A DNA stretch of 64,000 nucleotides, from NCBI GenBank assembly GCA_028281495.1, contig JANQJU010000023.1, positions 186,001 through 250,000 of the forward strand, read 5' to 3'. The stretch's first letter is position 1. Every line of letters begins with the position of its first letter. The notes under the pieces were generated by a model, which was given only the letters and a program-made list of their open reading frames with translations, searched no databases and was not told the DNA's origin. Shown one piece after another: positions 17,173 through 27,579 of the stretch. The DNA comes from SAR324 cluster bacterium. GTDB lineage: Bacteria; SAR324; NAC60-12. The translations under genes and the position numbers were made by a program.

Positions 17173-17868
17173 TTAGCGTAAGAGCCATTTGTAGCCCGCT
17201 TGAAGTTTGAGTTTGCCGTGATGAGTCACAATCTCGCCGTGTGCCATGATGACTGCTTCAAAAGGCCATTCCATAATTTTTTCGAGAGCTTTTTTTGTCT
17301 TTTCGGGATGCTTGATGGCTCGCTTTTCTAAAATACTAGGACCTAAGACATCATACATCCCCAAGATCTTTGTAAGCATCTTGGCAATGAATGAACTTGG
17401 AACAAAGTGAAAGGCTGAGTCTGTGAGGATTAAAGTTTTGCTTTCTTTATGGAAAAACACGACTTCATTGAGCACCACAGGACCTGATATTTCCTGCCCT
17501 GCATAACCATCAAAGAGTATCTGATCTACAAAGTCGCACCATTGTTCGGGAGCCGAAGAAGTCAGTACTGTGCATTTGAGATCGGTATACTTCGATTCAA
17601 GGCCTGACGCAACATAGACATCAGCTTTCGGATAACGCTGAGAACAGTCTCGCAAATAAAGATGATGGTAGATATTAGGAGCAATGATGAAATGGATTTC
17701 ACCCAAAGCCGATAAAGCTTTTGAGATGGAATCTGTAATGATAATAGGAGAAATCAGGAGCAGTTTGTTATTATCCAAGCGGATAATGGTCATTCGAGTA
17801 CCAATTTCAATTCCATGGTATTTCTGCTTTTGATCGATCACCCATAGGTTATCATTGATTTTTTGCAT
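17173..17868 (-). CDS. DUF4336 protein, metallo-beta-lactamase-like
   Basis: 231 residues. The start 'INDNLWVIDQKQKYHGIEIGTRMTII' (split over residues 4-29) and 'HFIIAPNIYHHLYL' followed by 'AVIMAHGEIV' are the hallmarks of DUF4336 proteins. These have a degenerate metallo-beta-lactamase fold with H-x(3)-H-like residues in place of the full HxHxDH motif. The function of the family is unknown. It is convergent with the mCpol module, 270 bp away, and shows normal base composition, so I do not include it in that module. Confidence 0.8.
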   Translation of the reverse strand: MQKINDNLWVIDQKQKYHGIEIGTRMTIIRLDNNKLLLISPIIITDSISKALSALGEIHFIIAPNIYHHLYLRDCSQRYPKADVYVASGLESKYTDLKCTVLTSSAPEQWCDFVDQILFDGYAGQEISGPVVLNEVVFFHKESKTLILTDSAFHFVPSSFIAKMLTKILGMYDVLGPSILEKRAIKHPEKTKKALEKIMEWPFEAVIMAHGEIVTHHGKLKLQAGYKWLLR

Positions 17869-18028
17869 CGTTTTCCCTTGCTAATATCGACACTAATCGA
17901 CACTAAAACGTGGGGTTACGGCTTGAAGCGCTCGGCATATTCAGCATCGTAAGTGTTCATGATCTCCTGTAGCAACTGAAAGAATTGCAGATCGGACCCG
18001 TCCATGGAACTCGCTTGGTTTTAATTGG

Positions 18029-18514
18029 TTAGAGATTCCCTTCTCCCCAAAATCCCTCATGGACGGCGCGGGCTTCTTCTTCCAATAGAGGTCCGATCAC
18101 TTCGGGTTTGCGTTGACCGCAGGCGAACACGTCGCGGCAGGGCAACGAGAAGGTCGGATTTTCAGGGTGGGAGCCGGTCAAACGCAGCAATCCTTCCTCG
18201 CTCAGGGCATACACCACTCGTCCGATATTTCCCCAGTAGATCGCTCCAGAACACATGGCACAGGGTTCGGTGCTGGTATAGAGGGTACAATGTTGTAAGC
18301 TTTCCGCAGAAAACTGCTGGCTAGCCTTTCGCACCAGATTGAGTTCGGCATGGCCAGTCGCGTCTTTTTCAGTGACCACAGAATTTTCGGCCTCAGCCAA
18401 TACATAGCCGGTAGCATCGACCAAAATGGCACCGAACGGATGATTTCCATTCTGACGGGATTGTTGAGCTAAGGCGATGGCACGACGCAAGAAAAAAAGG
18501 TCTGTTTCGTTCAT
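18029..18514 (-). CDS. Nucleoside/base deaminase, CDA fold
   Basis: 161 residues with both zinc motifs of the cytidine-deaminase superfamily: 'HAEL' (zinc ligand plus proton-shuttling Glu) and 'PCAMCSGAIYW'. The conserved 'GNHPFGAILVD' comes first. The overall look is that of guanine deaminase/TadA-like nucleoside deaminases rather than the tRNA-editing TadA itself. It probably deaminates a free purine base or nucleoside in the cytosol. The start at the ATG of 'MNETDLFFLRRA' fits the family. No operon partner is obvious. Confidence 0.87.
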   Translation of the reverse strand: MNETDLFFLRRAIALAQQSRQNGNHPFGAILVDATGYVLAEAENSVVTEKDATGHAELNLVRKASQQFSAESLQHCTLYTSTEPCAMCSGAIYWGNIGRVVYALSEEGLLRLTGSHPENPTFSLPCRDVFACGQRKPEVIGPLLEEEARAVHEGFWGEGNL

Positions 18515-18657
18515 GAGGTTACTCCTTAGATAACACGTTTTGTTGATTCATGATCATGTGACTTGCTGTCCCATCACTTTGGCACATGTGATCCGCTCCA
18601 TATTTTTCCATGCGAATTTTATTTAGGGCATTATGTTGCTTATGGTGGATATGTTCA

Positions 18658-19482
18658 TCAATCTTGCCGCATCAACACCGTGTGTGTCTTTTTCAAGGCG
18701 GTATTGACTTTCTTGAAAGCCTCGTACTGTTGGTCGATGTCATCAGGGTTCGAAACCACTGCTTGAGCAAACTGAAGAGTTGCTTTGACCAAGCTGAAAG
18801 TAGGAGTATGGAGGGGAGGTTGACCTCCCCCTCCTTTCAAGGTTTGGGCTTTTTTAGCTAAAGCATCGACTTCTTTTTTCCATGATTTGCTAGGCGATTG
18901 GGGAGTCTTCGGTGCTTCAATCGGGGAAGCAGGTCCCAAAGTCTCAATGATACGGTTGTTCTGCTTAGCGGCCAGATAAGATTCTTTAAGACGGTTTTTC
19001 ACTCCACTGCCGAAAAACAATCGATATGATGTCACGAGACCATCGTAAACAATTTTGCCTTCAAATGGCAGCAACACTGTCCGTAACATGAAAGGCAGAT
19101 GCGGTTTGGGAATCATGTCTTCTAGGTCATCACTCAATCCACATACCCCATACACTTGATCGTCATTTGAAATGAAGATGGAATACTTTTTCAAATGGCG
19201 CTCGAGGTAAAACGTTTCTTGTTGGAAATACTTCCACTTTTTCACTAAATCCAATTCAAAACTGGAAAAATCGTCTGGGTTGTCATCAACAAAGGAATCG
19301 ATCACAGGGTGGGCATTTTGAAATAAAGCATCTCGTATTTGTATTTTCTGTTCTACAGAGGCGTCCTCATAAGACTTCACATCTTTTATCTCAGGAATGG
19401 TCTTGAGTTTTTGATTGGCATAACGGTGCAGTGAGTACATTAACTCAAAAAACAATTTGCATTCTTCAGGCGATAATTTCAT
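18658..19482 (-). CDS. Conserved hypothetical protein, 274 residues
   Basis: The frame extends ten codons further to a TTG, but the ATG at 19482 (protein start 'MKLSPEECKLFFELMYS') is the natural start. Residues 1-160 follow a pattern I recall from uncharacterised proteins of Firmicutes and others: 'LFFELMYSLHRYANQKL', 'VIDSFVDDNPDDFS', 'VKKWKYF' and 'FYLERHLKKYSIF'. The last 110 residues are a linker rich in P, K and Q followed by helices. There is no membrane segment or signal. Function unknown. Confidence 0.7.
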   Translation of the reverse strand: MKLSPEECKLFFELMYSLHRYANQKLKTIPEIKDVKSYEDASVEQKIQIRDALFQNAHPVIDSFVDDNPDDFSSFELDLVKKWKYFQQETFYLERHLKKYSIFISNDDQVYGVCGLSDDLEDMIPKPHLPFMLRTVLLPFEGKIVYDGLVTSYRLFFGSGVKNRLKESYLAAKQNNRIIETLGPASPIEAPKTPQSPSKSWKKEVDALAKKAQTLKGGGGQPPLHTPTFSLVKATLQFAQAVVSNPDDIDQQYEAFKKVNTALKKTHTVLMRQD

Positions 19483-19663
19483 AGGGCAACCCCCGATACA
19501 TGAAGCAAACAATTCGAAAGCATATGGGAAAACCTAACGTGGATTATGCTTTCATAATTAATCTCTTCGTATTTTCAATTTGTCAAATAAAATCAAGCAG
19601 CTATAATAGAAATGGGTAAAATAGGCAGCACATTCGTCATAACTTCCAAAACGAGGAGGCAAT

Positions 19664-20536
19664 ATGAGAAAAATGATGCTAGTACCACTGGATTATCATG
19701 ACGTGAGCAAACATGTAATCCAACTTGCCAAAGAACGATCCCAAAGGACTGGAGCGTTCATGCGGTTTCTTCACGTGGCCAAAGAAGAATTCCAAGACCG
19801 AGGCGATGTGCGTGAATCCATTGATCGGAATTTCAATAAATGGATTCAAGATCAGGGAATCGTCCCTGAGGACTATGAATTTGTAACCAGCTTTGGCAAA
19901 CCTGCCTTGGTCATCAGTGATATGGCCAGGTTGACCGAAGCGGAACTCATCCTGATGGCTGCCCACGATCACACCATGGTGGGGCGTCTGTTTTTAGGCA
20001 GTAACACAGATTTTGTTCTGCATCATGCGACATGTCCTGTTTATGTCCATAAAAACGCAACGCATTCTCTTGAACGGATTATCGTTGTTCCTATTGACTA
20101 CTCTGATGTCAGTGGGGCTTTAGCCTGTCAAGCGGATGCACTGGCACAAGACTTAGGAGCTGAACTTCATTTTGTTCATGTGGCAGATTATCCCGAGTAC
20201 CCTAAGCATGCTTATGCCTTGGCAACGGGACTCTACCAAGCAGGCGATGAAAATGTTTTCGATCACATGGACGAAAAGGAGGCTGCCGGAATCAAAGAAG
20301 GCCATCTTCAAAAGCTAGAACATTTCATCGAAAGCAATCATCTAAAATCCCCTGCTCATGCCACCATAGAATTTGGTCGACCCTATGAAAAAATTTTAAA
20401 ACTGCAAGAACGAAAAAATGCCATGATGATTGCGATTGTACCCCATTCCCACAATGTGATGCATCATTTGTTCATCGGTAGCAATACGGATTATCTCGTG
20501 CATCATGTCGCTTGTGATGTGTATGTCCATCGATGA
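19664..20536 (+). CDS. Universal stress protein, tandem UspA domains
   Basis: 290 residues formed by two UspA domains (about 1-145 and 146-290). Each begins with a 'VPLDYHDVS' or 'VPIDYSDVS' strand and ends with the ATP-binding-type loop 'GSNTDFVLHHATCPVYV' or its near-copy 'GSNTDYLVHHVACDVYV'. Such proteins are cytoplasmic stress factors that bind adenine nucleotides. A strong GAGGAGG lies ahead of the start. It is a single-gene unit with a hairpin after the stop. Confidence 0.92.
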   Translation: MRKMMLVPLDYHDVSKHVIQLAKERSQRTGAFMRFLHVAKEEFQDRGDVRESIDRNFNKWIQDQGIVPEDYEFVTSFGKPALVISDMARLTEAELILMAAHDHTMVGRLFLGSNTDFVLHHATCPVYVHKNATHSLERIIVVPIDYSDVSGALACQADALAQDLGAELHFVHVADYPEYPKHAYALATGLYQAGDENVFDHMDEKEAAGIKEGHLQKLEHFIESNHLKSPAHATIEFGRPYEKILKLQERKNAMMIAIVPHSHNVMHHLFIGSNTDYLVHHVACDVYVHR

Positions 20537-20572
20537 AATTCTCTGATCATCGATAGCTTGAAAGATGCCGTT

Positions 20573-20607
20573 GCATCCAGATGGAGTGTTCCCAACCATC
20601 TGGATGC
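20573..20607. terminator. Hairpin between convergent genes
   Basis: GCATCCAGATGG (20573-20584) and CCATCTGGATGC (20596-20607) form a perfect 12-bp stem with an 11-nt loop between the converging universal stress and TPR genes. The tail has no strong T run, but the location suits a bidirectional terminator. Confidence 0.6.
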
Positions 20608-20609
20608 GA

Positions 20610-22571
20610 TCACTCCTCGCTTCCACACTGTGCCTTAGCTACATGCCATTGGGTGCATTCTCCCAAATCACACGCACGCTTCCAATCTCGACAAGCGTTT
20701 CCTGGTTGTTTTTGGAGGTAATGGACATTCCCTCGACTCATATGAGCACCGGCGTGTTGTGGATCTAAGCGAATCACTTGATCGAAATCGGCTAAAGCTT
20801 CATCCAGACGGTTGATCGAAGCGTAAGCCAAACCTCGGTTGAGGAGGGCGTCGAAAAATTGAGGGGAGAGTTTTAAGGTTTGATTGTAATCGGCAATGGC
20901 ATCTTCGAATTGTTGGAGGTCGTAGTAGGCATTTGCCCGGTTGTAATACCAGCCTGCGTCGAGGGAATACAGTTCGAGGGATCGGTTAAAATCTCGGAGG
21001 GCATTGTTATATTGTTCTAAGGCAAAGTAAGCATTCGCTCGATTTTGATAGGCTTTGGCATAATTCGTATCGAGTTCGATAGCTCTACTGTAATCAGCGA
21101 TGGCGAGTTGATGCTGTTGCAGCTTTAAAAATAGATTACCACGGTTGAAATACGAGGCCGCGTACTCGGGATTGTGTTCTATAGCTTGAGAGTAGTCACG
21201 CAGTGCCCGTTCTTGCTGCCCCAATTCGACATAAGCGTTTCCTCGATTGAGGTAAGCCTTGTGCCGGTCTTTTCCAAATTCCAAAATGCGGTCAAAATGA
21301 GGGATCGCCTCTTCATATCGGCCTTGATGGATGTATTCGGCTCCCAAGTTGTGGTGCGCGAGCCACGATTGTGGATTCTTCACCAATGTGTCTTTCCATA
21401 GAATTTCGGGAGTTTCATAGATCTGTGTTTGCTGCCAAGTGAGTCCACCCAACACCAGCCCCACTAGGCATCGGAATCCCCATGGGTAGATCCGGGATGC
21501 CAGCCCAATCCGTTGAGCACACCATTGTTCTGCCAACACATATAAAATGAGAATCCCTACGGCTGCCAAATATAGAAAATGATCGGCTACAAACGAAAAT
21601 CGGAAGTAATAGATGTTGAAGAATCCCAAAGCAGGCGAAAGCGTGATGCCAAAAAATAAAAGCGGGAACACTAGATAACGATGTCCCCGTAGCCATAGGA
21701 AAATCATGGTGCTGAATACAATCAACACAACACCGATCGGCCACAATGCCAACCACGAATCCCACTCTAGATCCCATCGGGGATAATTGAAAATCAGTGG
21801 ATATGGAAACAACGTCTTTTGGAGATAAAAAAGCAAGGCTTTGCTGGCAACCCAAAACCGTTGTCCCCAGAGCAGATCAAACTCAGCTCCTTGAGCACCC
21901 ACTTTGGTACTTTCTACCCAGATCGTCACTAAGGCGAGTCCGAGGCCTAAAAGAAAGAAGGGGATCAAGCGGATACCATCCTTCCAGGTGAGCCGCCCTT
22001 GTTGATAATACAGAATCAATCCCAAGGTCACGGGCAAGGTACAGATTGCGGTTTTGCTAAACAGAGCCAAGCCGAAGCAAAAGAGGGCTAAGGCATAAAA
22101 TCGTTTTTGTTCTTCATGCACAAAACGCAGAAAGCTGAGAATCGATGCGCAATAAAATAGACCAGAAAGCACGTTCTTGCGTTCGGTGACCCATGCCACC
22201 GATTCCACGTTCACTGGATGCAGGGCAAATAAAATTGCCACCCACCACGCTCCCGGCATGTGAAGGCGACGTAAGATGAGGCCTACCATGAACGCCGTCA
22301 TCGCATGCAACACGATATTGACCGCATGGTAGCCCATTGGTTGGAGTTCCCATAGTTGATACTCCAACCAAAAAGTTGTGAAGACGAGAGGATAATACTG
22401 AGGCGTGGCTGTGGTAGACCAAATCCACCACAGTCCAGATAGGCTTCTCAGGAGAGGATTTTCAAACACATATTCGGCATCATCCCAGACAAACCCAGCT
22501 TGTAATGCCGGTAGGTACACCAGAACAGTGAGAAGCAGAATGAAGGAAAAAATCGTAATATTCCGCTGCAT
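20610..22571 (-). CDS. TMTC-like membrane protein with TPR repeats
   Basis: 653 residues. About ten hydrophobic segments fill residues 1-390, beginning with a first loop that contains 'AGFVWDDAEYVFENPL', whose acidic pair is typical of GT-C/PMT-like O-glycosyltransferases and of the TMTC family. Residues about 395-640 are seven to eight tetratricopeptide repeats ('GRYEEAIPHFDRILEF', 'YAASYFNRGNLFLKL', 'AYASINRLDEALADFD'). It probably glycosylates exported proteins or glycolipids, with the TPRs as a docking surface. The gene ends close to the preceding ilvD on the same strand (6 bp), so the two may be co-transcribed, although the functions seem unrelated. Confidence 0.8.
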   Translation of the reverse strand: MQRNITIFSFILLLTVLVYLPALQAGFVWDDAEYVFENPLLRSLSGLWWIWSTTATPQYYPLVFTTFWLEYQLWELQPMGYHAVNIVLHAMTAFMVGLILRRLHMPGAWWVAILFALHPVNVESVAWVTERKNVLSGLFYCASILSFLRFVHEEQKRFYALALFCFGLALFSKTAICTLPVTLGLILYYQQGRLTWKDGIRLIPFFLLGLGLALVTIWVESTKVGAQGAEFDLLWGQRFWVASKALLFYLQKTLFPYPLIFNYPRWDLEWDSWLALWPIGVVLIVFSTMIFLWLRGHRYLVFPLLFFGITLSPALGFFNIYYFRFSFVADHFLYLAAVGILILYVLAEQWCAQRIGLASRIYPWGFRCLVGLVLGGLTWQQTQIYETPEILWKDTLVKNPQSWLAHHNLGAEYIHQGRYEEAIPHFDRILEFGKDRHKAYLNRGNAYVELGQQERALRDYSQAIEHNPEYAASYFNRGNLFLKLQQHQLAIADYSRAIELDTNYAKAYQNRANAYFALEQYNNALRDFNRSLELYSLDAGWYYNRANAYYDLQQFEDAIADYNQTLKLSPQFFDALLNRGLAYASINRLDEALADFDQVIRLDPQHAGAHMSRGNVHYLQKQPGNACRDWKRACDLGECTQWHVAKAQCGSEE

Positions 22572-22577
22572 GGGAGA

Positions 22578-24314
22578 TCAGTCGGTCACCGCACCTTGTG
22601 AGGCAGAGCTGACGCTCTTGGCATATTTTGCCAACACCCCACGAGTGTAACGGGGGTCTGGTTTCTGCCAAGCATCGAGGCGTTTTTGAATTTCGGACTC
22701 TGGAATATTCAAGGTGAGTTGCCGGGTTTGACCGTCAATCACAATCGGGTCCCCATCTTCCACAATAGCAATCACACCCCCTTCATATGCTTCTGGGGTA
22801 ACGTGTCCAATCACAAAACCATGACTGCCCCCCGAAAAACGTCCATCGGTGATCAAGGCCACTTCTTTGCCGAGTCCTTTGCCCATCACAGCAGAGGTGG
22901 GAGCGAGCATTTCGCGCATTCCAGGAGCACCTTTGGGACCTTCATAGCGAATCACGATCACGTCGCCTTTCACCACAGTGCCATCCAAAATGCGTTGCAA
23001 GGCTTCTTCTTCTGAATTGTACACTTTGGCGGTGCCACTAAAATGCTCTCCTTCTTTTCCAGAGATCTTGGCCACAGCCCCTTGGGACGCTAAGTTCCCA
23101 TACAAGATCACCAAGTGGCTTTCCTTTTTGATGGGATTGTCCAAAGGACGAATGACCTGCTGCCCAACCGGATACGGTTTCACGTCTTTGAGGTTTTCAG
23201 CCACCGTTTGCCCTGTCACGGTCAGGCAATCGCCGTGGAGCATACCGGCATCTAGGAGTGTTCTCATCAGAGGCATCAAACCTCCGATTTTGATCAAATC
23301 GTTCATCAAGAACTTTCCACTCGGTTTGACGTCAGCCAGCACCGGCACCCGTTTGCCAATCTCCGTGAAGTCGTCAATGGCAAGCGGTACACCAATCGAA
23401 TGAGCAATGGCTAATAGGTGCAAAACCGCATTGGTCGATCCACCCAAGGTGATAACCACTGTGATTGCATTTTCAAAGGCTTTCCGAGTCATGATGTCGG
23501 AAGGGCGTATTCCTTTTTGAATGAGGTTCACCACAGCAGCTCCCGCATTGCGGCAATCGAGTTCTTTAGCTTTGGAAATCGCAGATTGTGCCGAACTGTT
23601 AGGCAGACTCATGCCTAAAGCTTCAATCGCCGAAGCCATTGTGTTGGCCGTATACATACCTCCACAAGATCCCGGACCCGGGATGGCTTTTGATTCAATC
23701 GTATCCAATTCGGTATCGTCGATTTTTTGATTGGCATGCGCTCCCACGGCCTCAAAGATGGAAACGATATCGAGTTCCTTGTCTCCGCTCAATCCGGGCA
23801 TAATGGTGCCGCCATACACGAATACAGCTGGACGATTCAAGCGAGCTAAAGCGATGAGGCATCCTGGCATATTTTTGTCGCAACCGCCTAAGGTCACCAC
23901 ACCATCATAACCCATACAACCAACCACGGTTTCGATGGAATCCGCAATGACTTCACGCGAAACCAGCGAATACTTCATGCCTTCGGTTCCCATCGAAATC
24001 CCGTCAGAGACGGTAATCGTATTGAAAGGCACAGCCTTGGCACCCGCTTCGTTCACCCCTTGAGTGGCGAATTCTGAGAGCTTATCAATGTGCATATTAC
24101 AGGGCGTAACCATTCCCCATGTGGAGGCAATTCCAATTTGTGGTTTTTGGAAGTCATGCTTTTCGAAACCAACAGCATACAACATGCCCCGGCTCGGTGC
24201 TCGCTCAACGCCCTCGGTCACAATGGAGGAATACTTGCGATATTCCGGGGACGATAAATCGGAGTTTGAGGAATCTTGATTTTCACTTTGCTGCGTTTTC
24301 GTATCTTCGGCCAT
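22578..24314 (-). CDS. ilvD: Dihydroxy-acid dehydratase
   Basis: 578 residues, the normal IlvD length. The signature motifs are '[17 protein letters not shown]' and '[14 protein letters not shown]', supplying the iron-sulfur cysteines, and '[18 protein letters not shown]' near the end. The enzyme converts 2,3-dihydroxy-acids to 2-keto-acids, the third shared step of valine and isoleucine synthesis, in the cytosol. The first 25 residues are a Q/S/N-rich extension. CAGGAG precedes the ATG. No other ilv gene is in the window. Confidence 0.96.
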   Translation of the reverse strand: MAEDTKTQQSENQDSSNSDLSSPEYRKYSSIVTEGVERAPSRGMLYAVGFEKHDFQKPQIGIASTWGMVTPCNMHIDKLSEFATQGVNEAGAKAVPFNTITVSDGISMGTEGMKYSLVSREVIADSIETVVGCMGYDGVVTLGGCDKNMPGCLIALARLNRPAVFVYGGTIMPGLSGDKELDIVSIFEAVGAHANQKIDDTELDTIESKAIPGPGSCGGMYTANTMASAIEALGMSLPNSSAQSAISKAKELDCRNAGAAVVNLIQKGIRPSDIMTRKAFENAITVVITLGGSTNAVLHLLAIAHSIGVPLAIDDFTEIGKRVPVLADVKPSGKFLMNDLIKIGGLMPLMRTLLDAGMLHGDCLTVTGQTVAENLKDVKPYPVGQQVIRPLDNPIKKESHLVILYGNLASQGAVAKISGKEGEHFSGTAKVYNSEEEALQRILDGTVVKGDVIVIRYEGPKGAPGMREMLAPTSAVMGKGLGKEVALITDGRFSGGSHGFVIGHVTPEAYEGGVIAIVEDGDPIVIDGQTRQLTLNIPESEIQKRLDAWQKPDPRYTRGVLAKYAKSVSSASQGAVTD

Positions 24315-24451
24315 AGTATTCTCCTGTACTGTGAATCATTGTCGTTAAATCGGACCACTTCGGGCAATGCAACCAGTGCGGGTTTGCGGGGTTTTCATCA
24401 AGTCAGCATCTCGCGTTCATGGCAACACCAGATGACACTCCAAAATCAAAT

Positions 24452-24523
24452 AAAACCACACGAAATGCGGGAATGAAAACCACACGAAATGCGGGAATGA
24501 AAACCACACGAAATGCGGGAATG
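24452..24523. repeat. 24-bp tandem repeat, three perfect copies
   Basis: Three identical back-to-back units beginning AAAACCACACGAAATGCGGG at 24452-24475, 24476-24499 and 24500-24523, in the 235-bp spacer between ilvD and the TerB/DUF2225 gene. There are no spacers between units, so it is not a CRISPR array. Confidence 0.95.
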
Positions 24524-24549
24524 AGGCGGAATGGTAGAAGGGGATTGAA

Positions 24550-26073
24550 TTAAGTCAAGTGGAATATCTTCAGCTTATCATGTCCGTAAGCATCGCGGTC
24601 CCCATAGGCTTTGTTGACCATCTCTTTGGCAATGCGATGAGTTCGGGCTTCCGACGTTCCTGGATCTAAGGGGCCTTTGCGGTCGTAATCGTTTACAAAG
24701 CTCATGTACTTACTCACTTCTGAATTCTCTTTGAAATAAAGGTGAATTCCGAACAACAACGTGGCAGACCTCAAAATCACTTCGCCTTCCAAATGGGAAA
24801 AGATGGGTTCCAGAATGTCCTTAGTCTTTCGCAAATTGGTTTCAGCCGCCTCGCGATCCCCCAAATTCATCAGAATTTCAGCCTGTACCATCAACAACGA
24901 CGTGATCAGCCGAGGGTGTTCGTAACCCGATTCCAAATTGGCCAGATACTCATGGGTCGCAATGGCAAAGTCGTAGGCAACGACCGATTGCTCCTCAGAA
25001 CGGGTGTCATCATGAAAGCCCGAAGCGTGCTTATCATATTTTTCTTTGCGTTCTTTGACCCGGTCTAGCCAGGTTTCGTGCATGGCTTTCGCATCGTAGG
25101 GGCAGGTAGGGTCGTCTTCGCTGCGGAAAAAACGGATTTCATGAGAAGCAAAACAACAAGTTGGGCACACCCCCACTTGCACAATGTTGTAGTCCACGAA
25201 ATCTCTTCCAGAGAGCGCTTTAGTATACGTCGTAATACCGAAGATATTGGGCTGCGTGATCAAACTTTTCGCACGCATCAACCAAAAAGGGATATCGGCT
25301 TGGCCGCACACATGACATTGCACCAATTTGCCTAATAGTGAGTTTTTGGTGGGTTTCAACTCTTTACGAGCTTTTTGTGGTTTGAACCGTTCCGGATACA
25401 GAATTTGTAAAATGCCATGATTGCTCTTGACCGTCTGTCGAAATTCCACTCGCACAACAAAGGTATTGTGGTCCGATTTACTAGGACGCGACCACTGCAC
25501 TTGTCCCACAACCTGATCATAACTCTCTTCAGTGTTTTTTCCGCCACGTCCATAAAATTGCAGCATGATCCGGGTTTGAGGAGAGATCATTTTAGCATAA
25601 CGAAACAAACAATGGCTTTCAGAAAGCTCCATTGCCCCTACCTCCGCTGTGGTGTCCCCAAAGGTGACATCAACTGGGGGTAATTTGGATTCCATACGCT
25701 GCCGTGCGGTGCTGATGATTTTTTGGAGGATGTTTTCCGGAAATCCCAATAACCCTCCTAATTTTTTGAAATACTTCACTTCAGAGTTGGTCAGCTTGCC
25801 ATCTGTGATGGACAGCCCTGCCAAATGTTTCAGCAATACAAAAGCCAGTTGGTTGTCCATGCGGATTGGCTCGATGTGAGGCATTTGCTTCGATTTGACG
25901 GTTTTGACGAGCGCATTGATCTCGGCTTCGTCTTCCAAAAATCCGACTGCTTCTTTGAGATAAGCCAACTCGGAAGCATCCACAGCTCCATCCGCACAAA
26001 TCATTCCGGCAATAGCATGCGCAAACCAACGCTTTTCGTCACGAGACATTGACTGGATAGGGGAATTGGCCAT
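24550..26073 (-). CDS. TerB-like plus DUF2225 protein
   Basis: 507 residues in three parts. Residues 8-150 form a TerB-like helical domain with paired acidic motifs ('ICADGAVDASELAYL' and 'LSITDGKLTNSEVKYF'). Residues about 155-235 are a beta-rich stretch with a degenerate PilZ-like look ('ELSESHCLFRYAKM', 'VVGQVQW'). From 260 a DUF2225 domain runs with zinc cysteines (C-x-x-C in 'VQCHVCGQAD' and 'VGVCPTCCF') and a TPR-like helical end. TerB binds metal at membranes in tellurite/stress systems. The next genes upstream are an ATPase and a TerD protein, which supports a Ter-type stress unit. The precise role is unknown. Confidence 0.75.
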   Translation of the reverse strand: MANSPIQSMSRDEKRWFAHAIAGMICADGAVDASELAYLKEAVGFLEDEAEINALVKTVKSKQMPHIEPIRMDNQLAFVLLKHLAGLSITDGKLTNSEVKYFKKLGGLLGFPENILQKIISTARQRMESKLPPVDVTFGDTTAEVGAMELSESHCLFRYAKMISPQTRIMLQFYGRGGKNTEESYDQVVGQVQWSRPSKSDHNTFVVRVEFRQTVKSNHGILQILYPERFKPQKARKELKPTKNSLLGKLVQCHVCGQADIPFWLMRAKSLITQPNIFGITTYTKALSGRDFVDYNIVQVGVCPTCCFASHEIRFFRSEDDPTCPYDAKAMHETWLDRVKERKEKYDKHASGFHDDTRSEEQSVVAYDFAIATHEYLANLESGYEHPRLITSLLMVQAEILMNLGDREAAETNLRKTKDILEPIFSHLEGEVILRSATLLFGIHLYFKENSEVSKYMSFVNDYDRKGPLDPGTSEARTHRIAKEMVNKAYGDRDAYGHDKLKIFHLT

Positions 26074-26175
26074 AGGAGTCTCCTTTCTTAATATCCTTAC
26101 AGAAATTGCCTTTTTGTTTTTCTAACAAACCACCTCTGCCATGTCGAGGGGCTGCATTTTGTAGAAGGAGGCAAA

Positions 26176-27243
26176 TCAATGAAAAAGGGCTTTTAGGAAG
26201 TCGAAAAATTCGGGGGGAAACGCAGAGGCTTGAGAGAACAAGACAATTCCTAAAGAAAGGAGGATGGTAAAAGTGAGCATACCGTGGACGGAACTTTTGC
26301 TATAGCGATAAGATTCATGAATGCCTTCACCTAAATTGCATATCCACTGAAGTGTTGTTCCTATTCCAAAGGGCAAATGGACCCAGGAATAAGGATGTAA
26401 TTTGCTGTGAGCAAATGGGGCTGATTGGATTGCAAACTGGCGTTTGGCCCACAAGAGGCTTTTGTTTTGCTCGCGGGCTTCCCATAAACACTGGGCCGCT
26501 AATTGAAGTAGATAGGGATGTGATTTACCCCACTCCTTGGCCGTTTGTTGATCCGACCAACTCAGCAACGCTCTGTCCGCAGCAGGCCATTGAAGCAATT
26601 GTTTGGTTTCATCATGATTCAAAGCCCCCAAATGGATCACACTACCTTGTAGGAAAAACCGGGACGTGAAGCCATGAAGCCGAGCATAACGACTCAAAGC
26701 ATGTCGTGAAGCAACAACCATCATCATGAGATTCTGGTTCAGCAGCTGATACAGGTCATCATAAAAACCGTTCCCCATTTGATGGGTTTGCTGAAACAAG
26801 ACATCAAAATCATCCAAACAAATCACGGGAAAGACATGTTGAGCTTGCCACCATTCCAGAGCCACTCGGAAACTGTGATACTGCAACGGACGAATCTTAA
26901 GAGATTCGCGGAGGATAGGTTGTTGCTGTACCCACGGGTGGTCTAAAAAGGTTTGGGCTATGGCCTCATAAAACTCGGATTCGTTTTGACACTGAGCTGT
27001 TTCCAGAGAAAGATAGACGAAAAATCGATTATGAGAAGAGTCTCCTTCTTCTCCGTTTCGGGATAGATAGTGGAGGAGCGACGACTTACCAATCCGATCA
27101 TCTCCTACTACGTTGATACTTGTAGGCAGTGCATCCTGGATACGTGAAATAATACGTTGCAATTCGGCTTTTCTTCCTACAAAACGGGTAGGGTCTTCAA
27201 TCGGTAGTCCAGGGATAAACGGTGTGGAGGAAGGTGAGGTCAT
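26176..27243 (-). CDS. AAA/STAND-type ATPase with C-terminal membrane anchor
   Basis: 355 residues. 'FVGRKAELQRI' opens an ORC/Cdc6-like ATPase domain. Walker A is 'GDDRIGKSS' (an unusual D-D-R in place of G-x-G), and Walker B is 'PVICLDDFDVL'. A sensor-like segment 'MMVVASRHALS' follows. One clear hydrophobic helix near residues 318-335 ('MLTFTILLSLGIVLF') suggests a membrane anchor. Proteins like this often pair with effector or sensor modules. It lies just upstream of the TerB/DUF2225 gene on the same strand (about 100 bp) and likely shares its promoter. The partner is unknown. Confidence 0.75.
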   Translation of the reverse strand: MTSPSSTPFIPGLPIEDPTRFVGRKAELQRIISRIQDALPTSINVVGDDRIGKSSLLHYLSRNGEEGDSSHNRFFVYLSLETAQCQNESEFYEAIAQTFLDHPWVQQQPILRESLKIRPLQYHSFRVALEWWQAQHVFPVICLDDFDVLFQQTHQMGNGFYDDLYQLLNQNLMMMVVASRHALSRYARLHGFTSRFFLQGSVIHLGALNHDETKQLLQWPAADRALLSWSDQQTAKEWGKSHPYLLQLAAQCLWEAREQNKSLLWAKRQFAIQSAPFAHSKLHPYSWVHLPFGIGTTLQWICNLGEGIHESYRYSKSSVHGMLTFTILLSLGIVLFSQASAFPPEFFDFLKALFH

Positions 27244-27579
27244 TACGGGTCTAGTTTATGGGGGCAAATCGATTGGTCAAACCTACTCATAACGATTCAA
27301 GTACAAGCTCATTTCACGTTAATCTTATTCCATAGAAATGACAAGTATTATACGTTAGAGCAGTTCATTTTATAGGTAAGGTGAAATAAACCTGACGGAG
27401 CGACTTCATACAATTATATCTACCGTAGAAGAGCTGATTGCTCGTCTTTTCCAGCCCCCACATTTACTAAGGTAGCGCCGATTTTTCACTTTCCAAAATG
27501 GAACACATGCGGTAGCAAAAGCGATAGCAAAGTTAGTCCTGTCTCACATTGTCCACGCCCTTTAAAAAGAGGAGGAAAT
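27244..27579. other. Intergenic region, 336 bp
   Basis: Spacer between the divergent ATPase and TerD genes; must hold both promoters. AAAGAGGAGG directly before 27580 is a strong ribosome-binding site. I see no RNA gene or repeat. Confidence 0.4.

Noticed and set aside
17173..17868. DUF4336 gene as a third member of the mCpol module
   Set aside because: It is convergent, 270 bp away and has normal base composition, so co-operation is unsupported.
24452..24523. Possible CRISPR array
   Set aside because: The 24-bp units are contiguous with no spacers; it is a simple tandem repeat.
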